Positions 36,001-43,624 of a stretch of 64,000 nucleotides of DNA are shown here, piece by piece; within the stretch, counting starts at the first letter, position 1, and each line of letters opens with the position of its first letter. The notes beneath the pieces are model-generated. The model was not told the origin of the DNA. It worked only from the letters and a program-made list of their open reading frames with translations, and ran no database searches. The stretch lies in the NCBI RefSeq assembly GCF_014191985.1, contig NZ_JACHXI010000015.1, positions 1-64,000 on the forward strand. Direction: 5' to 3'. The position numbers were made by a program, and so were the translations under genes. The DNA is from Azomonas macrocytogenes. Its GTDB lineage: Bacteria > Pseudomonadota > Gammaproteobacteria > Pseudomonadales > Pseudomonadaceae.

Positions 36001-36118
36001 TGCCGAGAATTGGAAAGACATGCCATCTGTAGGTGGATTCCGGTGGCCTTCACTGGACGACCGTCCGACGAAAAAGCCTTTGCTGATAGTGCCTTATGGA
36101 ACCCCACGGAAGCTGAAG

Positions 36119-36192
36119 TGGAGCGGGTGATGGGAATCGAACCCACGCTATCTGCTTGGGAAGCAGAAGTTCTGCCATTGAACTACACCCGC
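36119..36192 (-). tRNA. tRNA-Gly(CCC), with two integration footprints
   Basis: The minus strand folds as a complete 74-nt tRNA. The acceptor GCGGGTG/CACCCGC has seven perfect pairs and the D-arm is GTTC...GAAC. The anticodon stem TCTGC/GCAGA has loop TTCCCAA (anticodon CCC), and the T-arm is GTGGG-TTCGATT-CCCAT. The discriminator is T and CCA is encoded. Its 3' part is repeated at 30506-30523 and its first 24 nt at 43625-43648. The 7.4-kb element abuts the 5' end, so the present promoter must come from element DNA. Confidence 0.96.
36169..36192 (+). repeat. att copy within tRNA-Gly (24 bp)
   Basis: This is the first 24 nt of the tRNA (on the plus strand GTTCTGCCATTG...ACACCCGC). It is identical to 43625-43648, and identity stops abruptly on the anticodon side. 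The core therefore covers the 5' acceptor strand and D-arm. Confidence 0.85.
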
Positions 36193-36207
36193 AAGATAAA
36201 TCCTGAT

Positions 36208-36264
36208 ATTTCAGTGGTTTATCTAAAATATCAGTGGTTAAATTGACCACTCAATTAGACCACT
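36208..36264. promoter_or_regulatory. Integrase arm-type repeat cluster, left end
   Basis: AGTGGTT occurs twice in direct orientation, followed by two inverted ACCACT copies. The 22-bp block at 36243-36264 (TTGACCACTCAATTAG then ACCACT) recurs with one mismatch at 43545-43566 at the other end. Matching arrays at both ends suggest integrase or excisionase binding. Confidence 0.6.
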
Positions 36265-36421
36265 GATTGCCGGACCAGATTATCACTAATCACTAATCAA
36301 ATATCCAGCGAGATAAGAGGTGTGTTAAGTACGCCGTAAGATCACAATAATATCGCTATCTTATTTATTTAAAATATCGTGCCAACCCGTTAGGATCAGC
36401 ACATTGTATTTATTTATTGAT

Positions 36422-36988
36422 TCACTTGTTCCAATAGCGCTTGACTGTAGTTAGTGACACATCGAGATTCTTTGATACCGCTGATTGACTCAGGCCGATG
36501 GCCTTAAGTTGTTGCAATTTGGCAAGGTCTATCACTGTCTTACGCCCCAGTGTTTTACCTTCTGATTTAGCACGTTCAAGACCAGCCATCGTTCTCTCTT
36601 TGATCCGGCTCTTCTCGAACTCAGCAAAGGCACTGAATATTTGTAGCATCAGTTTGCCTTCACTGCTTGAGAGATCGTGCTTACCAAGATCAAGACTAAT
36701 GACGCCAATACCCTTACTTATAAGACTCTGTATCGTCTGCTGCACATCGATATTATCCCTACCCAAACGATCCAGCTTCAGCACTACCAGCACGTCTCCA
36801 GCTTCCAGTTTGTGCTGGACCATAGCTTTGAACGCCGGTCGTTCCATAGCCATAACTCCGCCACTAATGGTTTCTGTTATCACGCGGGCCTTAGGAACAT
36901 CATAGCCAGCCTGTCTAATCGCAATGATTTGGTTCTCGGTAGTTTGATCAGAGGTGCTCACTCGGCAATAAGCAAATACACGGCTCAT
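36422..36988 (-). CDS. Small serine recombinase (resolvase/invertase family)
   Basis: This 188-residue protein has the complete resolvase catalytic domain: VFAYCRVSTSDQ with the nucleophilic serine, KLDRLGRDNIDVQQTIQSL with the conserved arginines, and SSEGKLMLQIFSAFAEFEKSRIKERTMAGLERAKSEGKTLGR, the long E helix. It ends in a short Hin-type HTH (LKAIGLSQSAVSKNLDVSLTTVKRYW). It may resolve multimers or invert DNA. A 22-bp imperfect inverted repeat lies just upstream (37075-37170) and is a candidate target or its own operator. It is the gene nearest the tRNA end of the element. Confidence 0.93.
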   Translation of the reverse strand: MSRVFAYCRVSTSDQTTENQIIAIRQAGYDVPKARVITETISGGVMAMERPAFKAMVQHKLEAGDVLVVLKLDRLGRDNIDVQQTIQSLISKGIGVISLDLGKHDLSSSEGKLMLQIFSAFAEFEKSRIKERTMAGLERAKSEGKTLGRKTVIDLAKLQQLKAIGLSQSAVSKNLDVSLTTVKRYWNK

Positions 36989-37074
36989 TTTAATATCCCG
37001 CTGGTGTCAAAAAGGTGTACCCATAATACAGATGGTACCAAAACTATGCAACCCTAATATTTGGCACCAGTACA

Positions 37075-37170
37075 GTCCAGCAAATACGTTGCGCTGAATT
37101 GGTGTCAAAATCGGTCGTTTATGGCACTGGGTGGGTATACAGGGTTCCCAGCGCAACGTAATTGCTGGAC
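37075..37170. repeat. 22-bp inverted repeat upstream of the serine recombinase gene
   Basis: The arms are 37075-37096 (GTCCAGCAAATACGTTGCGC + TG) and 37149-37170, reverse complements with one mismatch, separated by 52 bases. TGGTGTCAAAA motifs occur near 37000 and 37100. Possible recombination or invertible site. No gene is recognised in the 36989-37531 gap that contains it. Confidence 0.7.
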
Positions 37171-37531
37171 TCCATAATCTTATGGAAGCGAGCAGGGGGA
37201 CAGGATGATTATCGACTGGCTATCCTCAAAAATGAGGACGGTTGCAAGACTGGTGTAAGGATGGATGGCTAATCACCTTCTCGTTCTAAGTTTTTAAAAA
37301 TTTGAATGATAAAAGAGAGATTGGTGTTTAGTTCAAATAGAGGAATAAAGGGGAGATAGCACCAAATAACGATAAATAGCACCATTTTCGACGAAGATAG
37401 ATGTAGCTTGAATAGTGAAAGTATTGCTGTAGTTGACGCTGGCTGACATGAACAGCGTCATCTAATATTATAGTGCTATTACTTGGTGTTATAATATAAC
37501 AATATAAATGGGTATATTGGTTATTTTTTGA

Positions 37532-37960
37532 TCAATTTAATGGATGCTTACGCTGATTAGCCAATACTTTCGCAAGAACGGCTTTCTCGTTTTCATCCAA
37601 ATGGTCTGTATCAGCAGGGTCTAAAGTTGAACTCTCTAATTCTGGATATAATTTAGCCAGTTCCCGATCTACTGCCGCTTGAATACCAGTCTGCTTGGTC
37701 TGCTTGGTCTGCTTGGTCTGCGAAAATTTCGCACTCTGAATAAGAGCAAGAGCATCATCAATGATGCCTTGTTGTTCTTCTGAACGAACAGGCGGAATTT
37801 CGCCAGTATCCGGCGACCTTGGTTTGGCATTCTTTAGAGCTGCTCTAAATTCGTTAATCGGTGTTGCTGTCTCGAATGTAGCTGAGTTTTCAGCCGTGGT
37901 CTCGACCCGTTGTTTCTTACGTTTTAGTGCTTGTTCAAATCCATCAATATTGGCTGTCAT
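37532..37960 (-). CDS. Unknown hydrophilic protein with TKQ repeats
   Basis: This 142-residue, highly charged protein (MTANIDGFEQALKRKKQRVETTAENSATFETATPINEFRAALKNAKPRS...) contains an in-frame run SQTKQTKQTKQTG. The run comes from three perfect 9-bp copies (37691-37717), which can vary in number without frameshift. There is no membrane segment or known motif. It overlaps the end of the upstream gene by 17 bases, so the two are coupled. The pairing of a short acidic/basic protein with a coiled-coil partner resembles plasmid partition or replication accessory pairs, but this is only a resemblance. Confidence 0.65.
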   Translation of the reverse strand: MTANIDGFEQALKRKKQRVETTAENSATFETATPINEFRAALKNAKPRSPDTGEIPPVRSEEQQGIIDDALALIQSAKFSQTKQTKQTKQTGIQAAVDRELAKLYPELESSTLDPADTDHLDENEKAVLAKVLANQRKHPLN

Positions 37961-38483
37961 TATTTATTCCCCTTACTTTCAAATTCTTAATTGCTTCTTG
38001 GCGGATACTCTCTTCAATAGCTGCTTCAGCTTCATGATGTTGTCGTTCGTATCCAGATTTGATTCGAGCTATCTCTAATTCAAGTTCACTTTCCTTCTGA
38101 GCCCGTAGATTGGCCGCTACAGCGTCTTTGTAGATAGTGGCCACCTTGGTATTGATTAATTGTTTCTCGCTCTCCTGTAGGCTCTGAGGCTTGTTTAAGA
38201 AGCCGCCGTAGGTAAAACCTACCTTAGACCGTGGTGAATGTTCAATTGTGTAGCCAAGAGCAAGATGCTTTTCCAATTCCATTAATAGCAATTGGCAAGA
38301 GACAGCTTGAACGACGATATGATAATGAATTAAGTCATAGACGGTATTAAACCGTCGCTGCAGCTCTTCTAATTCTTGAGCTGATTCTTCGGTTGAAGCG
38401 GTATTTATGACAATACTAAATTTATTAATATCGAAAGCTTGGTTTTGGTAAACGTAATTTTGGCTTGTTTCTTGATTAATCAT
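37944..38483 (-). CDS. Unknown protein with C-terminal coiled coil
   Basis: This 179-residue protein begins MINQETSQNYVYQNQAFDINKFSIVIN. It has a central helical region (EESAQELEELQRRFNTVYDLIHYHIVVQAVSCQLLLMELEKHLALGYTIEHSPRSKVGFTYGGFLNKP) and a long charged helix (about 120-172, AAN LRAQKESELELEIARIKSGYERQHHEAEAAIEESIRQEAI) with heptad character. It has no signal peptide or catalytic motif I recognise. It sits downstream of the repeat-rich region and helicase and overlaps the TKQ-repeat gene. Function unknown. Confidence 0.65.
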   Translation of the reverse strand: MINQETSQNYVYQNQAFDINKFSIVINTASTEESAQELEELQRRFNTVYDLIHYHIVVQAVSCQLLLMELEKHLALGYTIEHSPRSKVGFTYGGFLNKPQSLQESEKQLINTKVATIYKDAVAANLRAQKESELELEIARIKSGYERQHHEAEAAIEESIRQEAIKNLKVRGINNDSQY

Positions 38484-38677
38484 TTCTATTTTTCCTTTAA
38501 ATTTAATGTTTGAATAGTTTGAGTAAGTTGTGGCTACAATCCGTAGGGCTGGTTCATTCAGCGCAAGCGCTTCATTCCCCCCTTACCCCCCTATATACAG
38601 CCGCTCGGCTGCGAGCTATCGCTCTATTCTCGCTTCGCTCGAACCTGGGGTATATATAAGGTAAGTGCGACAAACCC

Positions 38678-38854
38678 GTCAGAGTGTCAGAGTTCTCATT
38701 GAAAACCCAGTAAATACGCGGGTTATAACCTGTTTTTATTGTTTTAACTCGTCAGAGAAGCGTCAGAGTTTTGATTATGTATAAAATTACTGAGAGCCTC
38801 GCGGCACTAGGGCTGGAGCTGTTTTTCAGAAATTCTGACGAGTTCGTGTCAGAG
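38678..38854. repeat. GTCAGAG repeat cluster, candidate replication origin of the element
   Basis: Five direct GTCAGAG copies lie at 38678, 38686, 38751, 38762 and 38848. A 10-bp inverted pair AACTCGTCAG (38746-38755) / CTGACGAGTT (38835-38844) is also present. The 38484-38869 gap is otherwise gene-free and lies right after the SF3 helicase gene, the usual position of iteron-like origins in satellites. Confidence 0.5.
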
Positions 38855-38869
38855 TGTCTGACTCTTGGA

Positions 38870-40147
38870 TTAAAACGGTGGTTCAGCGGCCAATTCAGCA
38901 TCTTTAACCCGTGTTTTTAGCTCTTTTGGGTTGATTTTATCAGCACCATTAGCAAGACCAAGTGGTGTTATATAAACTCTAACAGTATCTAATTTTCTCC
39001 TTTTACACCCCACCTTTACCAAGACATCTGCCACTGACACATCTGAAATATCTTTATGCACCATATTCCCGAATCTATCCTTAATAAGGCCGATGGTTAT
39101 AACTTCCTTGTCTTTTAGATAATCGGGTAAAAGGTCTTCAAGCGTTTCAGAGGATGAAAAACCCATTAACTCGTACTTGCTATCGGTCATTGGTGGTAAT
39201 GATGGATCAAAAGCGTCTAAGTCTACCGTCTCCAAGTAATCTCTAACCTTTTGAAAACCCTCGTCATTTTCCAACCACGGCTTCAATTGTTTATTGATGA
39301 ACCTAGATGTGTCTGTCTGACTCACTTTATGTTTGATGAACTGTGGCACCCAGAACCTGCGATCTTGCTTTTCTAATGTGATCGGAACGTGGTCATTGCT
39401 ACTCATAATAAAGTTGATATAGTTCTTAATGTTAATTTGCGGACGAAATTTGGGATTCACCGGAATGGTATAGTTGCCTTGAAACGACTTTAGAGCGTCA
39501 ACCGTCTTCTTCTTCTGTTGGTAAATTTCATCAATTAAAACAACGACTTTACCTAATAGTTGTTCGTTATGATGCCCCAGTAGTCGCTGGATATCGCAGA
39601 CTGACACAGCCTCTTCTCCTAATAAAGCAGGTAAAAGTGTCTCAGCAAGAAAGCCTTTTCCGACCCCATGGTCACTTCTGAGTAGGAGGGTTGTTACCAA
39701 TCGTCGATTTGTTTTTCTTACAACGTGCGCAATCCACCAAACGAAATAATCTCGTTCAGCTTCAATCGGAAGCCATCGTTCAAGAAATTCAATGAACAGG
39801 GGAACATCTTCTGCGATTACCAAATTTCCACTTGGCTTGATAGTTGGTTGAATCCACAAATTGACCTTCTTCACACCATCAGCATCAGTAATAATACGGG
39901 GTGCTAAAGGAATAAATGTTTCACCGTCCACATAATTAAGAATTGCTAATACAGATTCAGGCTTCGTTTTACTATCACCACCATAGCCAAGCCAATGGTG
40001 ATAAAGATGATCGACACTCGAGTGAGTGGTATCAGCGTATAGATCCCTGATTGCAGGGAATCCGTTCATTGATGGAACACGAACAAAACGATCTCTAATC
40101 TTGTTTCGAGCAACTTTAGTATCAGTCATGTTAATGATATCTGTCAT
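38870..40147 (-). CDS. Superfamily 3 helicase / DUF5906-type replication protein
   Basis: This 425-residue protein carries an SF3-like ATPase core: Walker A RSDHGVGKGFLAETLLPALLG (G-x-x-G-x-G-K pattern with S-D-H-G-V-G-K-G) and Walker B GKVVVLIDEIYQQ. A motif C/sensor region reads INFIMSSNDHVPITLEKQDRRFWVPQF. The N-terminal half (YADTTHSSVDHLYHHWLGYGG ... ILNYVDGETFIPLAPRI) matches virus- and satellite-type primase-helicase D5/DUF5906 proteins, but no full primase motif is present. It should unwind the element's DNA in autonomous or helper-dependent replication. The repeat cluster at 38678-38854 lies directly downstream. Confidence 0.85.
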   Translation of the reverse strand: MTDIINMTDTKVARNKIRDRFVRVPSMNGFPAIRDLYADTTHSSVDHLYHHWLGYGGDSKTKPESVLAILNYVDGETFIPLAPRIITDADGVKKVNLWIQPTIKPSGNLVIAEDVPLFIEFLERWLPIEAERDYFVWWIAHVVRKTNRRLVTTLLLRSDHGVGKGFLAETLLPALLGEEAVSVCDIQRLLGHHNEQLLGKVVVLIDEIYQQKKKTVDALKSFQGNYTIPVNPKFRPQINIKNYINFIMSSNDHVPITLEKQDRRFWVPQFIKHKVSQTDTSRFINKQLKPWLENDEGFQKVRDYLETVDLDAFDPSLPPMTDSKYELMGFSSSETLEDLLPDYLKDKEVITIGLIKDRFGNMVHKDISDVSVADVLVKVGCKRRKLDTVRVYITPLGLANGADKINPKELKTRVKDAELAAEPPF

Positions 40148-40366
40148 ATTTTCTCCTTATTTATCAATGTCTTAAATCGTTAGGTTCCTATTGGTTGATT
40201 CCAAAAGGGCGAATATTTTACAGATTCTGTAGGCATCTGCAATAGGGATTTTATAAATAAATTATAATGACCAGTGCCAGAGCCAGAGCCAGCAGGATGA
40301 AAGGCAACACCGACATAGCTGGTGCTGAGCACAGGGATAGCTGGCTCACATACATCAAGCAGCCAT

Positions 40367-40714
40367 TCATGGTGCCAGTGCCCACTGATGCAGCAAGTCA
40401 TTGATGATGTAATCAGGCACTAGCAGGCTACCGTCATCCCCAACTTGGTATTCATAGTTCCACATCAGCAGCACTGTCTTGAGCAGCGATGGTTTGATAT
40501 GGATTATGTGCCTCTCTGTTCCACCCAGATTAACGATTGAACGTGAGGGTCGTGATAGGTTGGCAGTGACTATAACGCCGGTCAGAATTGATTCTAAGAC
40601 GCCTGAAACATTTTGCTCGGGAGTAGATAGGAGATTGTTCCTTACCAAGTCCATCGTCGTTGCAGATAGATACACTCGGTACGGCATTCGATCCTTGATG
40701 GTGAGCTCATTCAT
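40367..40714 (-). CDS. Unknown small protein of the element
   Basis: This 115-residue protein (MNELTIKDRMPYRVYLSATTMDLVRNNLLSTPEQNVSGVLESILTGVIVTANLSRPSRSIVNLGGTERHIIHIKPSLLKTVLLMWNYEYQ...) starts at the ATG at 40714. It overlaps the end of the preceding gene by eight bases, so the two are likely co-translated. It has no transmembrane helix and no motif I recognise. Position just upstream of the helicase gene suggests a replication or regulatory accessory role (inference). The 40148-40366 gap after it holds only a weak overlapping frame. Confidence 0.6.
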   Translation of the reverse strand: MNELTIKDRMPYRVYLSATTMDLVRNNLLSTPEQNVSGVLESILTGVIVTANLSRPSRSIVNLGGTERHIIHIKPSLLKTVLLMWNYEYQVGDDGSLLVPDYIINDLLHQWALAP

Positions 40715-40901
40715 TTTGAGAGCCTAGGGGTATTTGGCTTGAACGAGTATGGGGTAGGTCGAGCTCCTGCCGCCGTTCATATTCATTGATCAAGAGTTGA
40801 TTAACGAGTTGGCTCATATTCAAAAACTGAGCTTCATCATCATCTTCAAAGACTGCTTTAACGAGGTTCGAGTTTAGAACTAGGTTGTATTTTGCGATCA
40901 T
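40707..40901 (-). CDS. Small protein, possible ribbon-helix-helix regulator
   Basis: This 64-residue protein (MIAKYNLVLNSNLVKAVFEDDDEAQFLNMSQLVNQLLINEYERRQEL...) starts with a strand-like segment. It continues with FLNMSQLVNQLLINEYERRQ, whose S-x-L-V-N-x-L-L pattern resembles the second helix of ribbon-helix-helix proteins. The match is weak and rests on a few residues. It overlaps the next gene by eight bases. It may be a copy-number or transcription regulator of the element, but this is speculative. Confidence 0.5.
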   Translation of the reverse strand: MIAKYNLVLNSNLVKAVFEDDDEAQFLNMSQLVNQLLINEYERRQELDLPHTRSSQIPLGSQNE

Positions 40902-41068
40902 TGTTTGGTTTCCTTTTGAAATAGGCTGGGGTCTGGCAAAAAAGAGGTGTTTTTAAGGGTAAACATGCCCGTGAAGGCACCAACGAGCTCGCTGGTGAAA
41001 CGCTATTTTGGTAGCAGTAGGTTTGCTTGTCCGCAAAAGTGCGTTGCAGGAAGAGGTATTGTATAGCC

Positions 41069-41293
41069 TTACAGAGGCATATTCGAATATTTAACTAAAT
41101 ATGCTTTTGCTACAACTATACCCAAATTGAACTGTTCTGATAAACTCCAGTAATCAGTGCAAGGATGGTGCTCTATCCAATCAAAGATATCTAACTCATT
41201 TCGAGATATAGATAGATGTTTTCTGTGATCCTGGACATCTTCAAAAATCAAACTAACCAAACCATAATCATCAGAATAATCTTGCTGTTTCAT
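41069..41293 (-). CDS. Unknown small acidic protein
   Basis: This 74-residue protein (MKQQDYSDDYGLVSLIFEDVQDHRKHLSISRNELDIFDWIEHHPCTDYWSLSEQFNLGIVVAKAYLVKYSNMPL) is acidic and soluble. The stretch WSLSEQFNLGIVVAKAYLVKY could be a helix-turn-helix with the fold W-S-L-S-E-x-F-x-L-x-x-x-x-A, but it is not definite. It lies 28 bases downstream of the zinc-ribbon-like gene and is probably in its operon. Function unknown. Confidence 0.5.
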   Translation of the reverse strand: MKQQDYSDDYGLVSLIFEDVQDHRKHLSISRNELDIFDWIEHHPCTDYWSLSEQFNLGIVVAKAYLVKYSNMPL

Positions 41294-41321
41294 CCAATTT
41301 TCAATTAAATTAGATCTAAGG

Positions 41322-41537
41322 TTAAGGACAAGATAGTTCTTTGTTTTTATTCTCTTTATTGTTGAATGGAATATAATCCATCTCTCTGATGAAATTAACG
41401 GTCTGTTCTAAATTGAAATTCAAACTCTTCTTTAATCTAAGCAATCTCATCCTGCACGTATTGCCACAACATAATTTATCGTGATGACTCGCTTCCATAT
41501 CAGATCCACACATAATGCATGTTTTGATTGTTTTCAT
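41322..41537 (-). CDS. Small Cys-rich (zinc-binding) protein
   Basis: This 71-residue protein is read from the ATG at 41537 (MKTIKTCIMCGSDMEASHHDKLCCGNTCRMRLLRLKKSL...), preceded by AGAGAG. The longer frame starting at 41627 has no support. The cysteines in C-I-M-C and C-C-G-N-T-C, with His-His between, look like a small zinc ribbon of the kind found in phage and plasmid DNA-binding proteins (e.g. CGNTCR-type rRNA/DNA-associated motifs). Basic residues follow directly. Likely a regulator; target unknown. Confidence 0.6.
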   Translation of the reverse strand: MKTIKTCIMCGSDMEASHHDKLCCGNTCRMRLLRLKKSLNFNLEQTVNFIREMDYIPFNNKENKNKELSCP

Positions 41538-42090
41538 TTGGTATAGCTCTCTGTATTTAAAGAATAATTTGGGCAAAAAGAAACCGATGGCGTATAACCG
41601 CCAACGGCTATTGAATATAGCCACCATTAAGTTGATGGTGGTAAACAGGCTAATGCGAGACCTGTTTGGTATTAGCTGTTATCGGTCAACCTGGGTTAAA
41701 GAAACAAATAGCAGCTAATAGGGGTGGCAGAGCCAGTTAATAACTCAAATATGAGAAAAAGCTAATAACCAGCGAGCAATGGTGCCGTTCTGACAACCAC
41801 CATTTTTATTACTCATATTAGGAAAGGAGATAGAACCTAATATCTGCCGAAACTGGGAGGGTAAGGGAATAAAAAACTTCTACTCTATAAGGAAATTATA
41901 TCATTAATCTACGATTTTGTCAACAATTACTATTGACTGATGATTGCTGATTGTGTTAATGGCTGGTGCTACCGGAATTTTCGTAGATCGCCTACAAGCT
42001 CCTGTAAGCTGTTCTGGGAGATGTAAGAGTGTGATGGATACCAGTGTATTGGTAGGGTGGTGATCGTCGCTTGTACGAGTTTATAGGAGC
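41538..42090. other. Gene-free stretch between the Cys-rich gene and int
   Basis: AT-rich and without a supported frame. It should contain the promoter for the small-gene/helicase operon on the minus strand and the end of int. No clear terminator stem was found. Confidence 0.4.
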
Positions 42091-43521
42091 CTAGAATTGA
42101 TAATCTAACTTTTCTATAGCTTCCTTCATCTTTACCAGGGGCTCCGATTTAGCATATTTTTTGAATGTAAAACTGGTCCGTTCATGCCCGACTATGTGCT
42201 GAATGATCCGCTCGGGAATATCGAGATTAGCCAGAGCAGTGGCGAAGGTATGTCTAAATGAATGAAAACTCACTCTCTTATCAAAGCCTAAATCAATTTT
42301 CAGATCGCTAAAGCGCTTGCCATATAGTTTTGATCTTTCGCCTTTATTCGTTGATAAATTATTAAACAGGTATTCATTCTTTGACGCTGAGATTAGTTCA
42401 TCAATCACTTGTTCTAATTGAGAGTGAATAGGGATGCATCTAATTCCTGCTACGGTTTTGGAATCTTTGATATCAATAACCCTAATACCATTTGTTATTT
42501 TGATGTTCTCTATCTTTAAATCGCATAATTCAGCAATACGTGCACCAGTGTAGAGAGCACATAGCATCAATGGCCGTAGTGAGATTGCTGCCGGTTTAGT
42601 AGAACTGAATAGAATCTGGAGCTGTTCGAGGGTGAACGATTCTTTACCCCTTGCTGCCATTTCCTTCTTTGATTCAGTCTTGATTTTAATATCAGCAAAT
42701 ACACTGGATGCTGCTGGTAGCCATAGAGCATATGTATTGAACGTTCTTAAATACTTATCCATCGATGCGGCAGTGCATTCAAGATTATCAAACCATTGTT
42801 GGACTTGTTGTTGGGTTGGATTAGAACCTAATTCCTTGAATAGTCTTATTAATCGTCGCTTGTCATTATCAGCAACGCCGCTGGTTATTCCAGTCTTCAA
42901 CCGGTAGTCAGTGTATTTTCCAATCTGAGATGTTGATAGTAAGGTAGGGGTTGCTGGTGCTTTTGATAATTCAATATCCTTACTTAACCCGTTATCAAAC
43001 AAGATTGTTGATATTCTGTCATTTTGAAGAGTGAAATAGAATTCAAACACTTCTTGGTATAAATCAATTAACTTGCCTTTTGATGGATACTCAGAATTAT
43101 GCTTTTTGAATATGGCTGCAAGTTCGAGCAATCTATCTTCTTTTATGGCAGTTTCGGCGATCATCTTGAGAAATGTAGGAATGTTAGGTGGTCGACTTGG
43201 TGTTTCACCAGGAAAGGGATTGGGAAGTGATAGAATTTTATTAACTGTTATTTCATCGGCTTGTTTTATGGTCTCTGCTAATTCAGAACGGGTATAACGG
43301 ATATCACTGATTAAATTAGCACCAGCATTCCTTGCTTTTTCAATTTCTTCTTTCCATCCAGCCACAATGGATAGGGCTCTATCACCTGCAATTCGGCTAT
43401 CACTGGTGCCAGTGGTTTGCTTGAACACTGATTTACCTATGATGTGACGAACATCGATAGGCACAGTCAATTTAGCGTAGTAGGTAGATTCACCCTTTTT
43501 TCTGAAACAAAACCTAGGCAT
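42091..43521 (-). CDS. int: Tyrosine recombinase, integrase of the 7.4-kb element
   Basis: This 476-residue integrase starts at the ATG at 43521 (MPRFCFRKKGESTYYAKLTVPIDVRHIIGKSVFKQTTGT); the sixteen-codon extension to 43569 would cover the arm repeats. The N-terminal part is the arm/SAM-like DNA-binding region. The catalytic domain from about 300 shows MLCALYTGARIAELCDLKIENI (first Arg), VSFHSFRHTFATALANLDIPERIIQHIVGHERTSFTFKKYAKSE (R-H-T, L-G-H-like VGH, and the nucleophilic Tyr). All catalytic residues are present. It lies beside the distal att site, as expected for an active element. Confidence 0.93.
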   Translation of the reverse strand: MPRFCFRKKGESTYYAKLTVPIDVRHIIGKSVFKQTTGTSDSRIAGDRALSIVAGWKEEIEKARNAGANLISDIRYTRSELAETIKQADEITVNKILSLPNPFPGETPSRPPNIPTFLKMIAETAIKEDRLLELAAIFKKHNSEYPSKGKLIDLYQEVFEFYFTLQNDRISTILFDNGLSKDIELSKAPATPTLLSTSQIGKYTDYRLKTGITSGVADNDKRRLIRLFKELGSNPTQQQVQQWFDNLECTAASMDKYLRTFNTYALWLPAASSVFADIKIKTESKKEMAARGKESFTLEQLQILFSSTKPAAISLRPLMLCALYTGARIAELCDLKIENIKITNGIRVIDIKDSKTVAGIRCIPIHSQLEQVIDELISASKNEYLFNNLSTNKGERSKLYGKRFSDLKIDLGFDKRVSFHSFRHTFATALANLDIPERIIQHIVGHERTSFTFKKYAKSEPLVKMKEAIEKLDYQF

Positions 43522-43534
43522 GAGAAGGCTCTTA

Positions 43535-43566
43535 AAGTGGTACTTTGACCACTTAATTAGACCACT
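43535..43566. promoter_or_regulatory. Integrase arm-type repeat cluster, right end
   Basis: AGTGGT plus the 22-bp block at 43545-43566 mirror the left-end cluster at 36243-36264 with a single mismatch. It sits immediately upstream of the integrase start, so it may also regulate int. Confidence 0.6.
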
Positions 43567-43624
43567 CAATCATGCTGAGAGCCACAAGATCCGTGGCTTA
43601 TGGGAGGAGATGATAGTTATTCTT

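Noticed and set aside
35955-36146. Minus-strand frame across the tRNA-Gly gene
   Set aside because: It reads through the tRNA itself and has no coding features.
38519-38640. Short palindromes near 38596, considered as a CRISPR or att
   Set aside because: Only one small hairpin and no spaced repeats; nothing like a CRISPR array occurs anywhere in the window.
40180-40401. 73-codon minus-strand frame after the 115-residue gene
   Set aside because: It overlaps the preceding gene end, has no ribosome binding site, and its Gly/Ser-rich part comes from a short local repeat.
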